From positions 56,427 through 120,426 of the forward strand of contig CALXOX010000001.1 of assembly GCA_944390125.1 (NCBI GenBank): 64,000 nucleotides of DNA, given 5' to 3'. This document shows positions 57,291 through 64,000 of the stretch, one piece after another. The translations under genes were made by a program, and so were the position numbers. Under the pieces are notes generated by a model that worked only from the letters and a program-made list of their open reading frames with translations, ran no database searches and was not told the DNA's origin. Position 1 is the stretch's first letter. Each line of letters begins with the position of its first letter. This DNA is from an uncultured Alphaproteobacteria bacterium. GTDB lineage: Bacteria > Pseudomonadota > Alphaproteobacteria > Rs-D84.

Positions 57291-57433
57291 GTTTCCCATC
57301 CTACTCTATAATTACATATAATTTTATCAAATGGACCCCTTATGTGCAAGCAGATAAAAACAACTTGCATTTTTTTTTGCAAAATAATATTATAAGTGCC
57401 GAAAAAAATTTAAGTAAAAACATAGGAAAATTT

Positions 57434-57688
57434 ATGGCAAAAGACGATGTTATTGTTTTCAGTGGTGTTGTAGAAGACAAACTACCAAACACAATGTTTC
57501 GAGTAAAGCTGGAAAACGGCCACGAAATTTTGGCAACTGTTTGTGGTAAAATGCGAAAAGCTCGCATATGGGTAAATGTTGGCGAACACGTTCGCGTAGA
57601 GATGACACCGTATGATTTAGACAAGGGACGCATAACATTTGTTGAGCGTAATCGTTCGGGTGCTGATGCAAACAATGAAAATAATTAA
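57434..57688 (+). CDS. infA: translation initiation factor IF-1
   Basis: 84 aa from the ATG at 57434 (AGGAAAATTT before it). S1/OB-fold sequence: [52 protein letters not shown] and [12 protein letters not shown]. It has a short Asn-rich tail. A housekeeping gene placed between cysteine-rich members C (divergent) and D (same strand). Confidence 0.95.
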   Translation: MAKDDVIVFSGVVEDKLPNTMFRVKLENGHEILATVCGKMRKARIWVNVGEHVRVEMTPYDLDKGRITFVERNRSGADANNENN

Positions 57689-57691
57689 AAA

Positions 57692-57712
57692 GACCGCTTT
57701 AGGCGGTTTTTT
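57692..57712 (+). terminator. terminator after infA
   Basis: ACCGC-TTTAG-GCGGT stem-loop followed by TTTTTTG, 4 nt past the infA stop. Confidence 0.8.
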
Positions 57713-57797
57713 GTTTTGTCAAAAAGCACTATAATGATTAAATATCACTTTTCATAAAAATATATTTTTGTTATCATATAATCTATATATAAGAAGT

Positions 57798-60314
57798 ATG
57801 AGGAAGATAATACTCTTTATAGTTGCGTGTTTCATCGGCATCGCAGATGCCGACGCTGCTGTTCGTGGAACATCCGCAATCAGTCGCACACAAAATGATA
57901 GTACCTCTTCAGACGCAACAACAGTCATTGCAAGAACTTCACGTTTACCAACGGTAACGACATCTCAACAACAAGTAAGCGCGCGTTCATCTGCAACAAC
58001 AACTAGAAATGACTCAAATTCGATAGTGTCTCGTGCAGACGCAAACAATTCTTCGACACGCACTCAACAAACCGAAACAGCAAGGGCTGCTGCGGTGAAT
58101 AGAAGTGCAAATCCAACGACACAAACAACAACCAAAGTTGCTGCTGCATCTTCTCCACGCAGTGCGACAAATACAATTGCACGTTCCGCGACATCTTCTG
58201 TTGCTCGGAGTGCCACTTCTTCTGCAACAACAGCAAGATCAACTGCGCGCGCAACGACGACTGCGTCATCGACAGTAACAAACACATTTGGCACAGGTTA
58301 TAATCAATGTCGAAATGCCTATTTTACATGCATGGATCAATTTTGTGCCACTGCCAATGATTCTTATAGGCGTTGTGTTTGCTCTTCTCGTCTCAAAGAT
58401 ATTCAGGAAAGAGAACGTGCACTATCACAAGCATCTGATCAAATACAAGATTTCAAAAATCTAAATATTGAAGTAATTCCAAAGACAGCAGAAGAAGTCA
58501 ACGCGATGCTTGGCGCAAGTGAAGGCGAACAAGCTATAACAGAAGACAATTCTGCATCTGCCCAACAACTGGCAGGAATAAAAGATGTTTTATCATCGTC
58601 AAAAAGCAAAGCACTATCAACATTAGGCACACTTGATATTGCGGGGGACATAAACCAGATATGGGCTACAACAGATTTAGCATCGGGGCAAAATATAGCA
58701 AATCTTACTGGCGAAGCCTTATATAATGCCGTTCATGCCCAATGTGTAGATTTAATTTCAGACCAGTGTACTTCTTCTTCCACACTGTCAATGGTCGTAT
58801 CAGCATACGGCATGTACATAGAAAACGACTGTTCTACTTTATTAAACGCACTAGATGGCAAGTTGGTTGAAGCCAACAGCACAATTCGTGATACAGAACG
58901 AGAAATGAATGTTGCGAGACTAGAAAATTACAACGCTCATAACTCTACATCCATCAATGACTGTATCGCCCAAGTACGAAAAGATATCACAGCTGATACA
59001 GCATGCGGTGAAGATTATGTGCATTGTCTTGATATAACAGGACGCTATCTAAATCGAGATACTGGCGAGCCAATTTATTCACAAAATTTCTACCAACTCG
59101 GCAATCAAATTTCTTTAGACGGCGACGTACTTACAAATTCAACAAACCGTCTAATTGTTGCGGAATTAAACAACAAAAGAATATACGCCGAACGTGGATT
59201 AGGAACATGTACAGATATTGCCGATGAAGTATGGGTTGAATTTGTTCGCCAAGCAATTGTAGAAATATATCAAGGACAACAAGAAAAAATTCGTACTGTA
59301 AAAAATGAATGTCTAGATGTTGTAAATGCCTGCTATGACGAACAAAGCGAATCTTTGAAAGATTTTAGTAATGTAAAAGAAGAGTTATTATTAGGTTCTC
59401 GTTTGGAATTATCTGAAGAACTTTGCCAAGAAAAATTATACGCATGCAGCAACTTATACGGCGACCCAAATGGCGACGGGTTAGAACTATTGCTTACCGC
59501 TATGCATGACATAACAGATCAAAAAATTGAGGCAGAATGCAAAACCCTGCTTGAGGCTTTTGCCACAGATATGTGTAGTGTTCCAAGCAGCGACAGCCTG
59601 CATTCCTATCCATATGGTTGCCGTGTTTATGCACCTGGTGACGCGATATACGCATCTAACTACTATTGTAATCAGTTACAATGGAACAATCCATCTTCTG
59701 GGTCTTCGGGCGCTGAACCTCCAGAAGCTCCAACAACAGGTTATTCTTGTCCTGAATATAAAATATATACACGGTGCAACTTTGGTTACTATATGGCAAC
59801 AAAAGATGAAGACACAGGGCAATGGAAATATGATAGCACCCCTGTTATTGGAAATGCGTGCTTGGTATGTCCAACAGGATCTTTGTGTAATGGTGGCACA
59901 ATTGGTCCACAAGGAGGAGATTACGAAACAACAGAAAATACTGATTGCGGTCCTGATTACGCGGGAAGTTTATATCAAAAGATGGTTAAATACGCAACCC
60001 AGGTATGCGTACGCCCTTCAGATTATGACGCAATTACAACGGGTAAAAAATCAATTCCGACAACAGTATTGCAAGACGTCAATGTTGTAATGGATTCTGT
60101 TCGTGTAAACATGTCAAAGTCTTTATCTGCCGAATGCGAACGCCTTGGCGGCACATGGGTCGATACCCAATGGACCGATGACAACAATGACGACGTCCAC
60201 GACAAAACGACACACAAACTATTGAAATACTTTTATGATGAAACAGGAGCAAACACCAAATGGGGATATTGCGCTGATACGACAAGCGTATCAACAGCAA
60301 CACAAGATTTGTAA
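57798..60314 (+). CDS. large exported cysteine-rich protein, CMDQFC family (member D)
   Basis: 838 aa from the ATG at 57798 (AAGAAG upstream; a TATAAT box at 57777). Signal peptide about residues 1-20 (MRKIILFIVACFIGIADADA), then VRGTSAISRT. Residues 25-165 are Ser/Thr/Ala/Arg low complexity as in member A. The box CRNAYFTCMDQFC with RCVCSS is near residue 173. Later segments LYNAVHAQC, ACGEDYVHCLDITGRYLN, ADEVWVEFV and CYDEQSESLKDF all align with member A. The C-terminal part has a C-x2-G-YY mini-motif (RCNFGYYM, then CLVCPTGSLC) that also occurs in the small protein at 61113. Function unknown; likely a surface or periplasmic disulfide protein. Confidence 0.8.
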   Translation: MRKIILFIVACFIGIADADAAVRGTSAISRTQNDSTSSDATTVIARTSRLPTVTTSQQQVSARSSATTTRNDSNSIVSRADANNSSTRTQQTETARAAAVNRSANPTTQTTTKVAAASSPRSATNTIARSATSSVARSATSSATTARSTARATTTASSTVTNTFGTGYNQCRNAYFTCMDQFCATANDSYRRCVCSSRLKDIQERERALSQASDQIQDFKNLNIEVIPKTAEEVNAMLGASEGEQAITEDNSASAQQLAGIKDVLSSSKSKALSTLGTLDIAGDINQIWATTDLASGQNIANLTGEALYNAVHAQCVDLISDQCTSSSTLSMVVSAYGMYIENDCSTLLNALDGKLVEANSTIRDTEREMNVARLENYNAHNSTSINDCIAQVRKDITADTACGEDYVHCLDITGRYLNRDTGEPIYSQNFYQLGNQISLDGDVLTNSTNRLIVAELNNKRIYAERGLGTCTDIADEVWVEFVRQAIVEIYQGQQEKIRTVKNECLDVVNACYDEQSESLKDFSNVKEELLLGSRLELSEELCQEKLYACSNLYGDPNGDGLELLLTAMHDITDQKIEAECKTLLEAFATDMCSVPSSDSLHSYPYGCRVYAPGDAIYASNYYCNQLQWNNPSSGSSGAEPPEAPTTGYSCPEYKIYTRCNFGYYMATKDEDTGQWKYDSTPVIGNACLVCPTGSLCNGGTIGPQGGDYETTENTDCGPDYAGSLYQKMVKYATQVCVRPSDYDAITTGKKSIPTTVLQDVNVVMDSVRVNMSKSLSAECERLGGTWVDTQWTDDNNDDVHDKTTHKLLKYFYDETGANTKWGYCADTTSVSTATQDL

Positions 60315-60373
60315 ATAAGTTATCTTGCCTTAAAAAAGTTTTTTTGCTAGAATCTAAGGGGAAGAGAAAAGAT

Positions 60374-61081
60374 ATGAAAAGAACATTAGCATTTTCTGTA
60401 TTTTGTTTATTTACCAGCGCTGCCGCATTTGGTGCATCAATTCCTTGGTGGGAACAACCTACTGTTTGTAAGTTGGATCCAACAGATTGTTATCCTACGA
60501 TGGGTGCGGGCTACGACAGTGAATTATGGGATAACGACACGGGCTGTTGGGGGATGAAAATGATTTGTCCTGAAGCCTTGACAACAAGTGAAGACATGCC
60601 AATTGCAATGAGCCGTAATGACATATCTAAAGGCACGAACATAAATAAAGATTTTGACACCAGCATACTAAATGGTGACTGCTTTGGTGTAAGAAAAACC
60701 AGTGATAATGGTGCGATGGCATCTGTCAATGGCGAGTACGTACGCGTGTGGTGTAATGGAATTTTGGACAATGTTGATGAGTATCTAGAAAACGGGGAAA
60801 TAACATACGGTGCCCAACCAACGTGTGAAGACTTGGCAAAATATGGGTACGTTGCGACCGTAAATAATAAATGTTACGGCAAATATTACGACATGGCAAA
60901 ATACTATATTGAATGTAATGGCAAAGACATTTTACCGTCTCGTATAATTGTATTGAATGGCGCGGACTATTCAAACACATCCGGCAATTCACCATCTGAT
61001 GCATCTGCAGCATCAAAGTTGTTTGATTCCATGGAATCAATATCAGAATCACAAAGAAAAATATATTTTAAAAACGATTAA
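60374..61081 (+). CDS. exported cysteine-containing protein, 235 aa
   Basis: The ATG at 60374 is preceded by AGGGGAAG. Signal peptide about residues 1-21 (MKRTLAFSVFCLFTSAAAFG). The mature protein has about ten cysteines in pairs (VCKLDPTDCYP, GCWGMKMICPE, DCFGVRK, WCNG, CEDLAKYG, KCYGKYYDMAKYYIEC) and a tryptophan-rich start (SIPWWEQP). Not recognised. It follows member D by 59 bp on the same strand and ends at a terminator, so D and this gene are probably one transcription unit. Likely another disulfide-bonded envelope protein. Confidence 0.75.
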   Translation: MKRTLAFSVFCLFTSAAAFGASIPWWEQPTVCKLDPTDCYPTMGAGYDSELWDNDTGCWGMKMICPEALTTSEDMPIAMSRNDISKGTNINKDFDTSILNGDCFGVRKTSDNGAMASVNGEYVRVWCNGILDNVDEYLENGEITYGAQPTCEDLAKYGYVATVNNKCYGKYYDMAKYYIECNGKDILPSRIIVLNGADYSNTSGNSPSDASAASKLFDSMESISESQRKIYFKND

Positions 61082-61115
61082 AAAAATCCCCACAAATGTG
61101 GGGATTTTTTATTTA
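61081..61115. terminator. terminator, first copy of a 35-bp repeat
   Basis: ATCCCCAC-AAAT-GTGGGGAT stem with A and T tracts on either side, directly after the 60374 gene stop. The full 35 bp recurs exactly at 62118-62152. It overlaps the stop of the converging gene ending at 61113. Confidence 0.85.
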
Positions 61116-61433
61116 TATTTCAGTAATTGCCGAATAATAACAACTTGATGTAATAGAATATATACCAGTTGAATCTTTATAAGTTCCAGTTGGAATATAA
61201 CATGAACTTATGCCCAAAGTATTCCTGTCTGCAGAACTTCCGTATACAGTTGTACCGTCAGATTTGGTAACCGACGGACACTGCACACAATTTCCCAAAT
61301 CACTATTCCATTTCGATTGAAAATAATATCCAGGCTTACAAGATGTATAACCAGTTTCACTGACGCTACAAGCCGCATAAGCTTGGCCTGCGGCGATAAA
61401 AAAACACCAAAAGCATAATTTAATAAATTTCAT
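61113..61433 (-). CDS. small exported cysteine-rich protein, 106 aa
   Basis: Signal peptide about residues 1-20 (ending GQAYA). The mature 86 residues contain seven cysteines, including SCKPGYYFQSKWNSDLGNC and CVQCPS, an EGF/GCC2-like C-x2-G-YY pattern shared with the C-terminal part of member D. Not recognised. The ATG lies one base after the stop of the upstream gene (TAA-A-ATG), so translation of the two small genes is coupled. Confidence 0.75.
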   Translation of the reverse strand: MKFIKLCFWCFFIAAGQAYAACSVSETGYTSCKPGYYFQSKWNSDLGNCVQCPSVTKSDGTTVYGSSADRNTLGISSCYIPTGTYKDSTGIYSITSSCYYSAITEI

Positions 61434-61434
61434 T

Positions 61435-61818
61435 TTATGCCTCCGGTTTTATCAAGCCATTACCACACTGCAAACAATCGTATAGTCCTCCTGTAGAAGT
61501 TTTATAACTATAACAAGGGTAAGTAGACGTGGTTGCTGCACATGTACCATAATTCGTCAATGTATAACCCTTTGAATCAGAACTAGATGTACTTGAACGT
61601 ATACATAATCCTTGTGATGAATTATAAAACCATCCTAGTGGGCAATCGTAAGCCGTACCAGTTGTTCCTGTTTCACAACACCCTCCACCAGTTGCATTTT
61701 GGCATTGGAATGAATTAAAACACTCATACGCAGTTTGACAAGAAAGAGGCAAAGCAGAGTAAGCTGTTGGGTTATACAATAAAATTATTCCAAAGGTAAA
61801 AAGCAATAACCTTTTCAT
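61435..61818 (-). CDS. small exported cysteine-rich protein, 127 aa
   Basis: The ATG at 61818 has AAGGAA 6 nt upstream (a TTG at 61824 is a weaker alternative). Signal peptide about residues 1-21 (ending NPTAYS). Eleven or so cysteines follow: SCQTAYECFNSFQCQ, GCCETG, DCPLGWFYNSSQGLC, TCAATTSTYPC, DCLQCGNG. CQTAYECFNSFQC echoes the spacing of the large family's box (C-x3-Y-x2-C-x4-C). C-x2-G-WF resembles the mini-motif of the gene downstream. First gene of a two-gene operon, after the hairpin at 61850. Confidence 0.75.
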   Translation of the reverse strand: MKRLLLFTFGIILLYNPTAYSALPLSCQTAYECFNSFQCQNATGGGCCETGTTGTAYDCPLGWFYNSSQGLCIRSSTSSSDSKGYTLTNYGTCAATTSTYPCYSYKTSTGGLYDCLQCGNGLIKPEA

Positions 61819-61849
61819 TTTCAATTCCTTTTTTGTTTGTTAAACAAAA

Positions 61850-61871
61850 ACCGCCAAACAGAATTGGCGGT
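61850..61871 (-). terminator. hairpin terminator upstream of the small cysteine-rich genes
   Basis: ACCGCCAA/TTGGCGGT 8-bp stem with a 6-nt loop, followed on the minus strand by TTTTTGTTT. It would end a minus-strand RNA coming from 62110-61872 before the small genes begin. Confidence 0.7.
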
Positions 61872-62110
61872 CGGGGATTTGAAAAATCATAATAGAAAAT
61901 GACCCCGCGATTTTCGGGATAACCCTGTTATATAGTCGCGAATCCCCGACCTTTTTAGTCGGGTGATAAAACATACGGCGCAAACACGCGCCGACGCTTT
62001 TTGTCGGATGCCAGTGTGCATAAAGCCCACCGTTCTATTAGGGGATTTTCAAGTCCCTGAGCCAACATCCCTGTTGATTCATACTGAAGTATATTCAATT
62101 TGTTTAATAA
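61872..62110 (-). ncRNA. structured intergenic region, possible small RNA or leader
   Basis: This 240-bp part of the 347-bp gap between the autotransporter and the small cysteine-rich genes is dense in inverted repeats. GTCGGGGATT (61870-61879) can pair with AATCCCCGAC (61941-61950), enclosing CGCGA/TCGCG; CCCGAC of the same strand can instead pair with GTCGGG at 61958-61963, a mutually exclusive switch. Further stems are CGGCGC/GCGCCG, CCGAC/GTCGG and CAACA/TGTTG. A minus-strand terminator follows at 61850. The strand is inferred from that terminator. I could not match it to 6S, tmRNA, RNase P or SRP RNA. Confidence 0.4.
61955..62068 (-). CDS. possible 37-aa peptide inside the structured region
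   Basis: An ATG at 62068 opens 37 codons ending in TAA at 61955-61957. The peptide is basic in the middle (ASDKKRRRVFAPYVLSPD). CTGAGCC-type sequence rather than a ribosome site precedes it, so translation is uncertain. Phage P4-like leader regions encode similar short basic peptides next to hairpins, but I cannot confirm a relation. Confidence 0.2.
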   Translation of the reverse strand: MLAQGLENPLIERWALCTLASDKKRRRVFAPYVLSPD

Positions 62111-62117
62111 ACACAAT

Positions 62118-62152
62118 AAAAAATCCCCACAAATGTGGGGATTTTTTATTTA
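62118..62152. terminator. terminator after the autotransporter, second copy of the 35-bp repeat
   Basis: Identical over 35 bp to 61081-61115 (ATCCCCAC/GTGGGGAT stem with flanking A and T tracts). On the minus strand it ends the autotransporter transcript. Confidence 0.85.
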
Positions 62153-62165
62153 AGGTCTTTTTCCC

Positions 62166-64000
62166 TTAGAACGTGTATCTGAATTTCAACATGCCAGTTT
62201 GAGATGTATAATCCTCGTGTAAATCCAAATCATAATTGATTGAAAATACCCAATCATTATACATAGCACTTAAACCTATACCAAACTCGCCACCTAAACG
62301 AGACAAGTTTTCACCAGTTACACGATAAGAGGCTGCGCCTGGTACTGTCACAATTGCAACCGCTTCATCAGAGATAAAGTCGTACGTTGCTGCTGCACGT
62401 AATTCTGGGCGGAACTTCAAACGGCCTTCTGCCTCAATCGTAAAGCCATATTTCATTCCTGCAACACCAGTCAAAAAGTCTGTATTAGTACCAGAAATAT
62501 CAGCCAATCCATTATTGTAATTATCTTGACTGATATGCAAATAGCGTGCCCCAACTTCTGGAACAAATCCAGATGCAAATGCATAACCGGTCATAATTTG
62601 TCCACCCAAAGAATCAACATCATATTCTGGGTTTACAGTTATGCCAAACGCTGTTGTACTTTCGGTGTAATTCGCCATCGTATAGTTAAATGTACCATTC
62701 AAATACCATTTATTTGGCTTATACTGACCATACAAGAATACACTATCACTAGCAATTTCAATATCACGTAATTTCGCGTCAACATCTGTTTCATTGTGCG
62801 CATAACCGATACCGACAGTAAACTTACCGTCTATCAAGGCATCGATACCAGCAGAAATACCACTAGTATCACCCGTAAACTTATCAGAATACTTCGCCTT
62901 ATTTACCAGCCCTTGTGCCCAAATTCCATAACCAAGTTTTTCCAAGTCTCCGCCACTACGACCAATGGATGCATTGCCGCCTTCCATGCGATTCGCTGCA
63001 ACAGATAAAACCTGATTCTGGACAGAAGTCGCAACAGATTGCGCAACAGGTTTATCTTCTGCACGTAATTTTGCAGTTTCTGTTTCTATATAATCTTTAT
63101 TTCCAGCCTCTAATGCAGATTGAGCATTCAATGAAGCAATATTCATTGCATAATCGTTACTGTTAGCCAACCCAACCAAAACAACCGACGCATCCGTAGT
63201 AATTTCTGCTGTTTTGGCCACTTCTTCTACATCCTTGGTCTGAACAATTATATTTGTTCCGTCAACAGAAACATTATAAATAACATCGTTATAGGCAATA
63301 TTATCTACACTAATATTCGTTCCAAAATCATATGTACCTGCTGCTCCCAGCATCAAATCAAACAAACCATTTTCACCAACGTTGATATTATCAACTTTGA
63401 TTTTACCAAACGCGTTTTGGTTCACGATTGAGGCAGACAAAGTACCGTCTAAATTCAAAGTCCCCTGCTCTAAAGTTGTAGAACCAATACTCAACGTTGC
63501 ACCATCTGTCACGGTCAATATACCTGACCCCGTAACACCGCCGCCTAGTGTAGTCGTACCATCAGCTATAATTATTTGTCCTTTATTATGTATGTCATTT
63601 GCGACACCATTGGCAATATTACCGGCAAACGTATTGGTACCATTGAACGTAATTTTTCCATTTGTCTCGTTCAATATTGCCCCACCTAGCTTTCCGGCCT
63701 GATTTCCTGTAAATGAAGAATCTGTAATCGATTCGATTACGCCCGCATTCACAATTGCACCACCCTGTTGAACTTCACCATTCAAAGCAAGATTGCTGCT
63801 GAACGAGGCATTGATTTTATCTATCACACCAAGCGAGCCATTATTTATCGCCCCACCATTTCCAGCAGTATTGCTTATAAAAGCAACGTTTTCAATTGTT
63901 CCTATCTTACCCTGATTTCGAATCGCGCCACCTTGATTACCTCCGGCAGAGTTTTCTATAAATGATGCATTTGCAATTCTGTCTATAACGCCACCGCCAA
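62166..64000 (-). CDS. autotransporter adhesin, N-terminus beyond window
   Basis: At least 611 residues are visible; the frame is open to the window edge, so the gene starts past 64000. The upstream part is a beta-helix passenger of short repeats (pattern ASFIEN-x-AG, GGAI-x-N-x-G, I-x-x-I), typical of pectin-lyase-like autotransporters. The last 270 residues form the autotransporter beta domain (YGIWAQGLVNKAKY to the terminal GMLKFRYTF, ending in Phe). It should translocate the passenger to the cell surface, probably for adhesion. A linker with QSALEAG and charged residues separates the two. Few cysteines, unlike its neighbours. Confidence 0.93.
   Translation of the reverse strand, partial: GGGVIDRIANASFIENSAGGNQGGAIRNQGKIGTIENVAFISNTAGNGGAINNGSLGVIDKINASFSSNLALNGEVQQGGAIVNAGVIESITDSSFTGNQAGKLGGAILNETNGKITFNGTNTFAGNIANGVANDIHNKGQIIIADGTTTLGGGVTGSGILTVTDGATLSIGSTTLEQGTLNLDGTLSASIVNQNAFGKIKVDNINVGENGLFDLMLGAAGTYDFGTNISVDNIAYNDVIYNVSVDGTNIIVQTKDVEEVAKTAEITTDASVVLVGLANSNDYAMNIASLNAQSALEAGNKDYIETETAKLRAEDKPVAQSVATSVQNQVLSVAANRMEGGNASIGRSGGDLEKLGYGIWAQGLVNKAKYSDKFTGDTSGISAGIDALIDGKFTVGIGYAHNETDVDAKLRDIEIASDSVFLYGQYKPNKWYLNGTFNYTMANYTESTTAFGITVNPEYDVDSLGGQIMTGYAFASGFVPEVGARYLHISQDNYNNGLADISGTNTDFLTGVAGMKYGFTIEAEGRLKFRPELRAAATYDFISDEAVAIVTVPGAASYRVTGENLSRLGGEFGIGLSAMYNDWVFSINYDLDLHEDYTSQTGMLKFRYTF

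Noticed and set aside
62041..62110. 6S RNA, because of GTCCCTGAGCC on the plus strand
   Set aside because: Only a short string matches; the flanks do not give the long closing stem and bubble of 6S RNA, and the terminator evidence favours the minus strand.

Overview
The window is a contiguous piece of a low-GC, Gram-negative bacterial chromosome that I read as an alphaproteobacterium with an anaerobic or fermentative lifestyle. Pointers are a CcrM-type cell-cycle DNA methyltransferase with its C-terminal domain (a group hallmark), a pyruvate:ferredoxin oxidoreductase (anaerobic pyruvate oxidation), many beta-barrel outer-membrane proteins, an autotransporter, and peptidoglycan enzymes. An uncultured gut lineage such as RF32 would fit, but that placement is inference. 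TGA is used as a stop (for example in nrdR), so the standard bacterial code applies.

Layout. 1-9809: partial nifJ, CtpA-type protease, a degenerate Fic protein with an APH-fold kinase partner, an EnvC-like amidase activator, tyrS and tsf. 9904-24112: rpsB, a secreted S8 protease, then a bacterial alpha-2-macroglobulin overlapping pbpC, then a three-gene run encoding two predicted outer-membrane barrels and a periplasmic protein. 24113-32787: two tandem tRNA-derived repeats and a tRNA-Leu with anticodon AAG, the first large cysteine-rich secreted protein, pth, a small barrel protein, polA, DUF805, tRNA-Leu(CAA) and rpmB. 33008-42724: a ClpB lacking its N domain, an unknown repeat protein, an MsbA-like ABC exporter, tRNA-Ala, rpsU with a tandem copy of its 3' end, clpX, clpP and ccrM. 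42882-52447: nrdR, a soluble lytic transglycosylase, rnhB overlapping pgk, a membrane-anchored DsbA-like protein, recO, the rplI/rpsR/rpsF operon, a MotA-like/OmpA-like pair and a BOF protein. 52562-64000: three more members of the large cysteine-rich family around infA, three small cysteine-rich secreted proteins, a structured intergenic region, and the C-terminal part of an autotransporter adhesin.

How the genes may work together. Most of the accessory content concerns the cell envelope. The four large exported proteins share a signature cysteine box (C-x3-Y-x2-CMD-[EQ]-FC, then C-x-C-S) and fall into two paralogous pairs. They sit with small exported cysteine-rich proteins that share a C-x2-G-[YW]-[YF] mini-motif with one of them. 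Such proteins would need oxidative folding, and a DsbA-like oxidoreductase lies about 5 kb away. This family is my main candidate for an undescribed surface system. The S8 protease next to the alpha-2-macroglobulin/PBP1C pair is a second envelope module. The Fic/kinase pair, the tRNA-derived repeats and the structured region at 61840-62110 are the other regions I would examine first.
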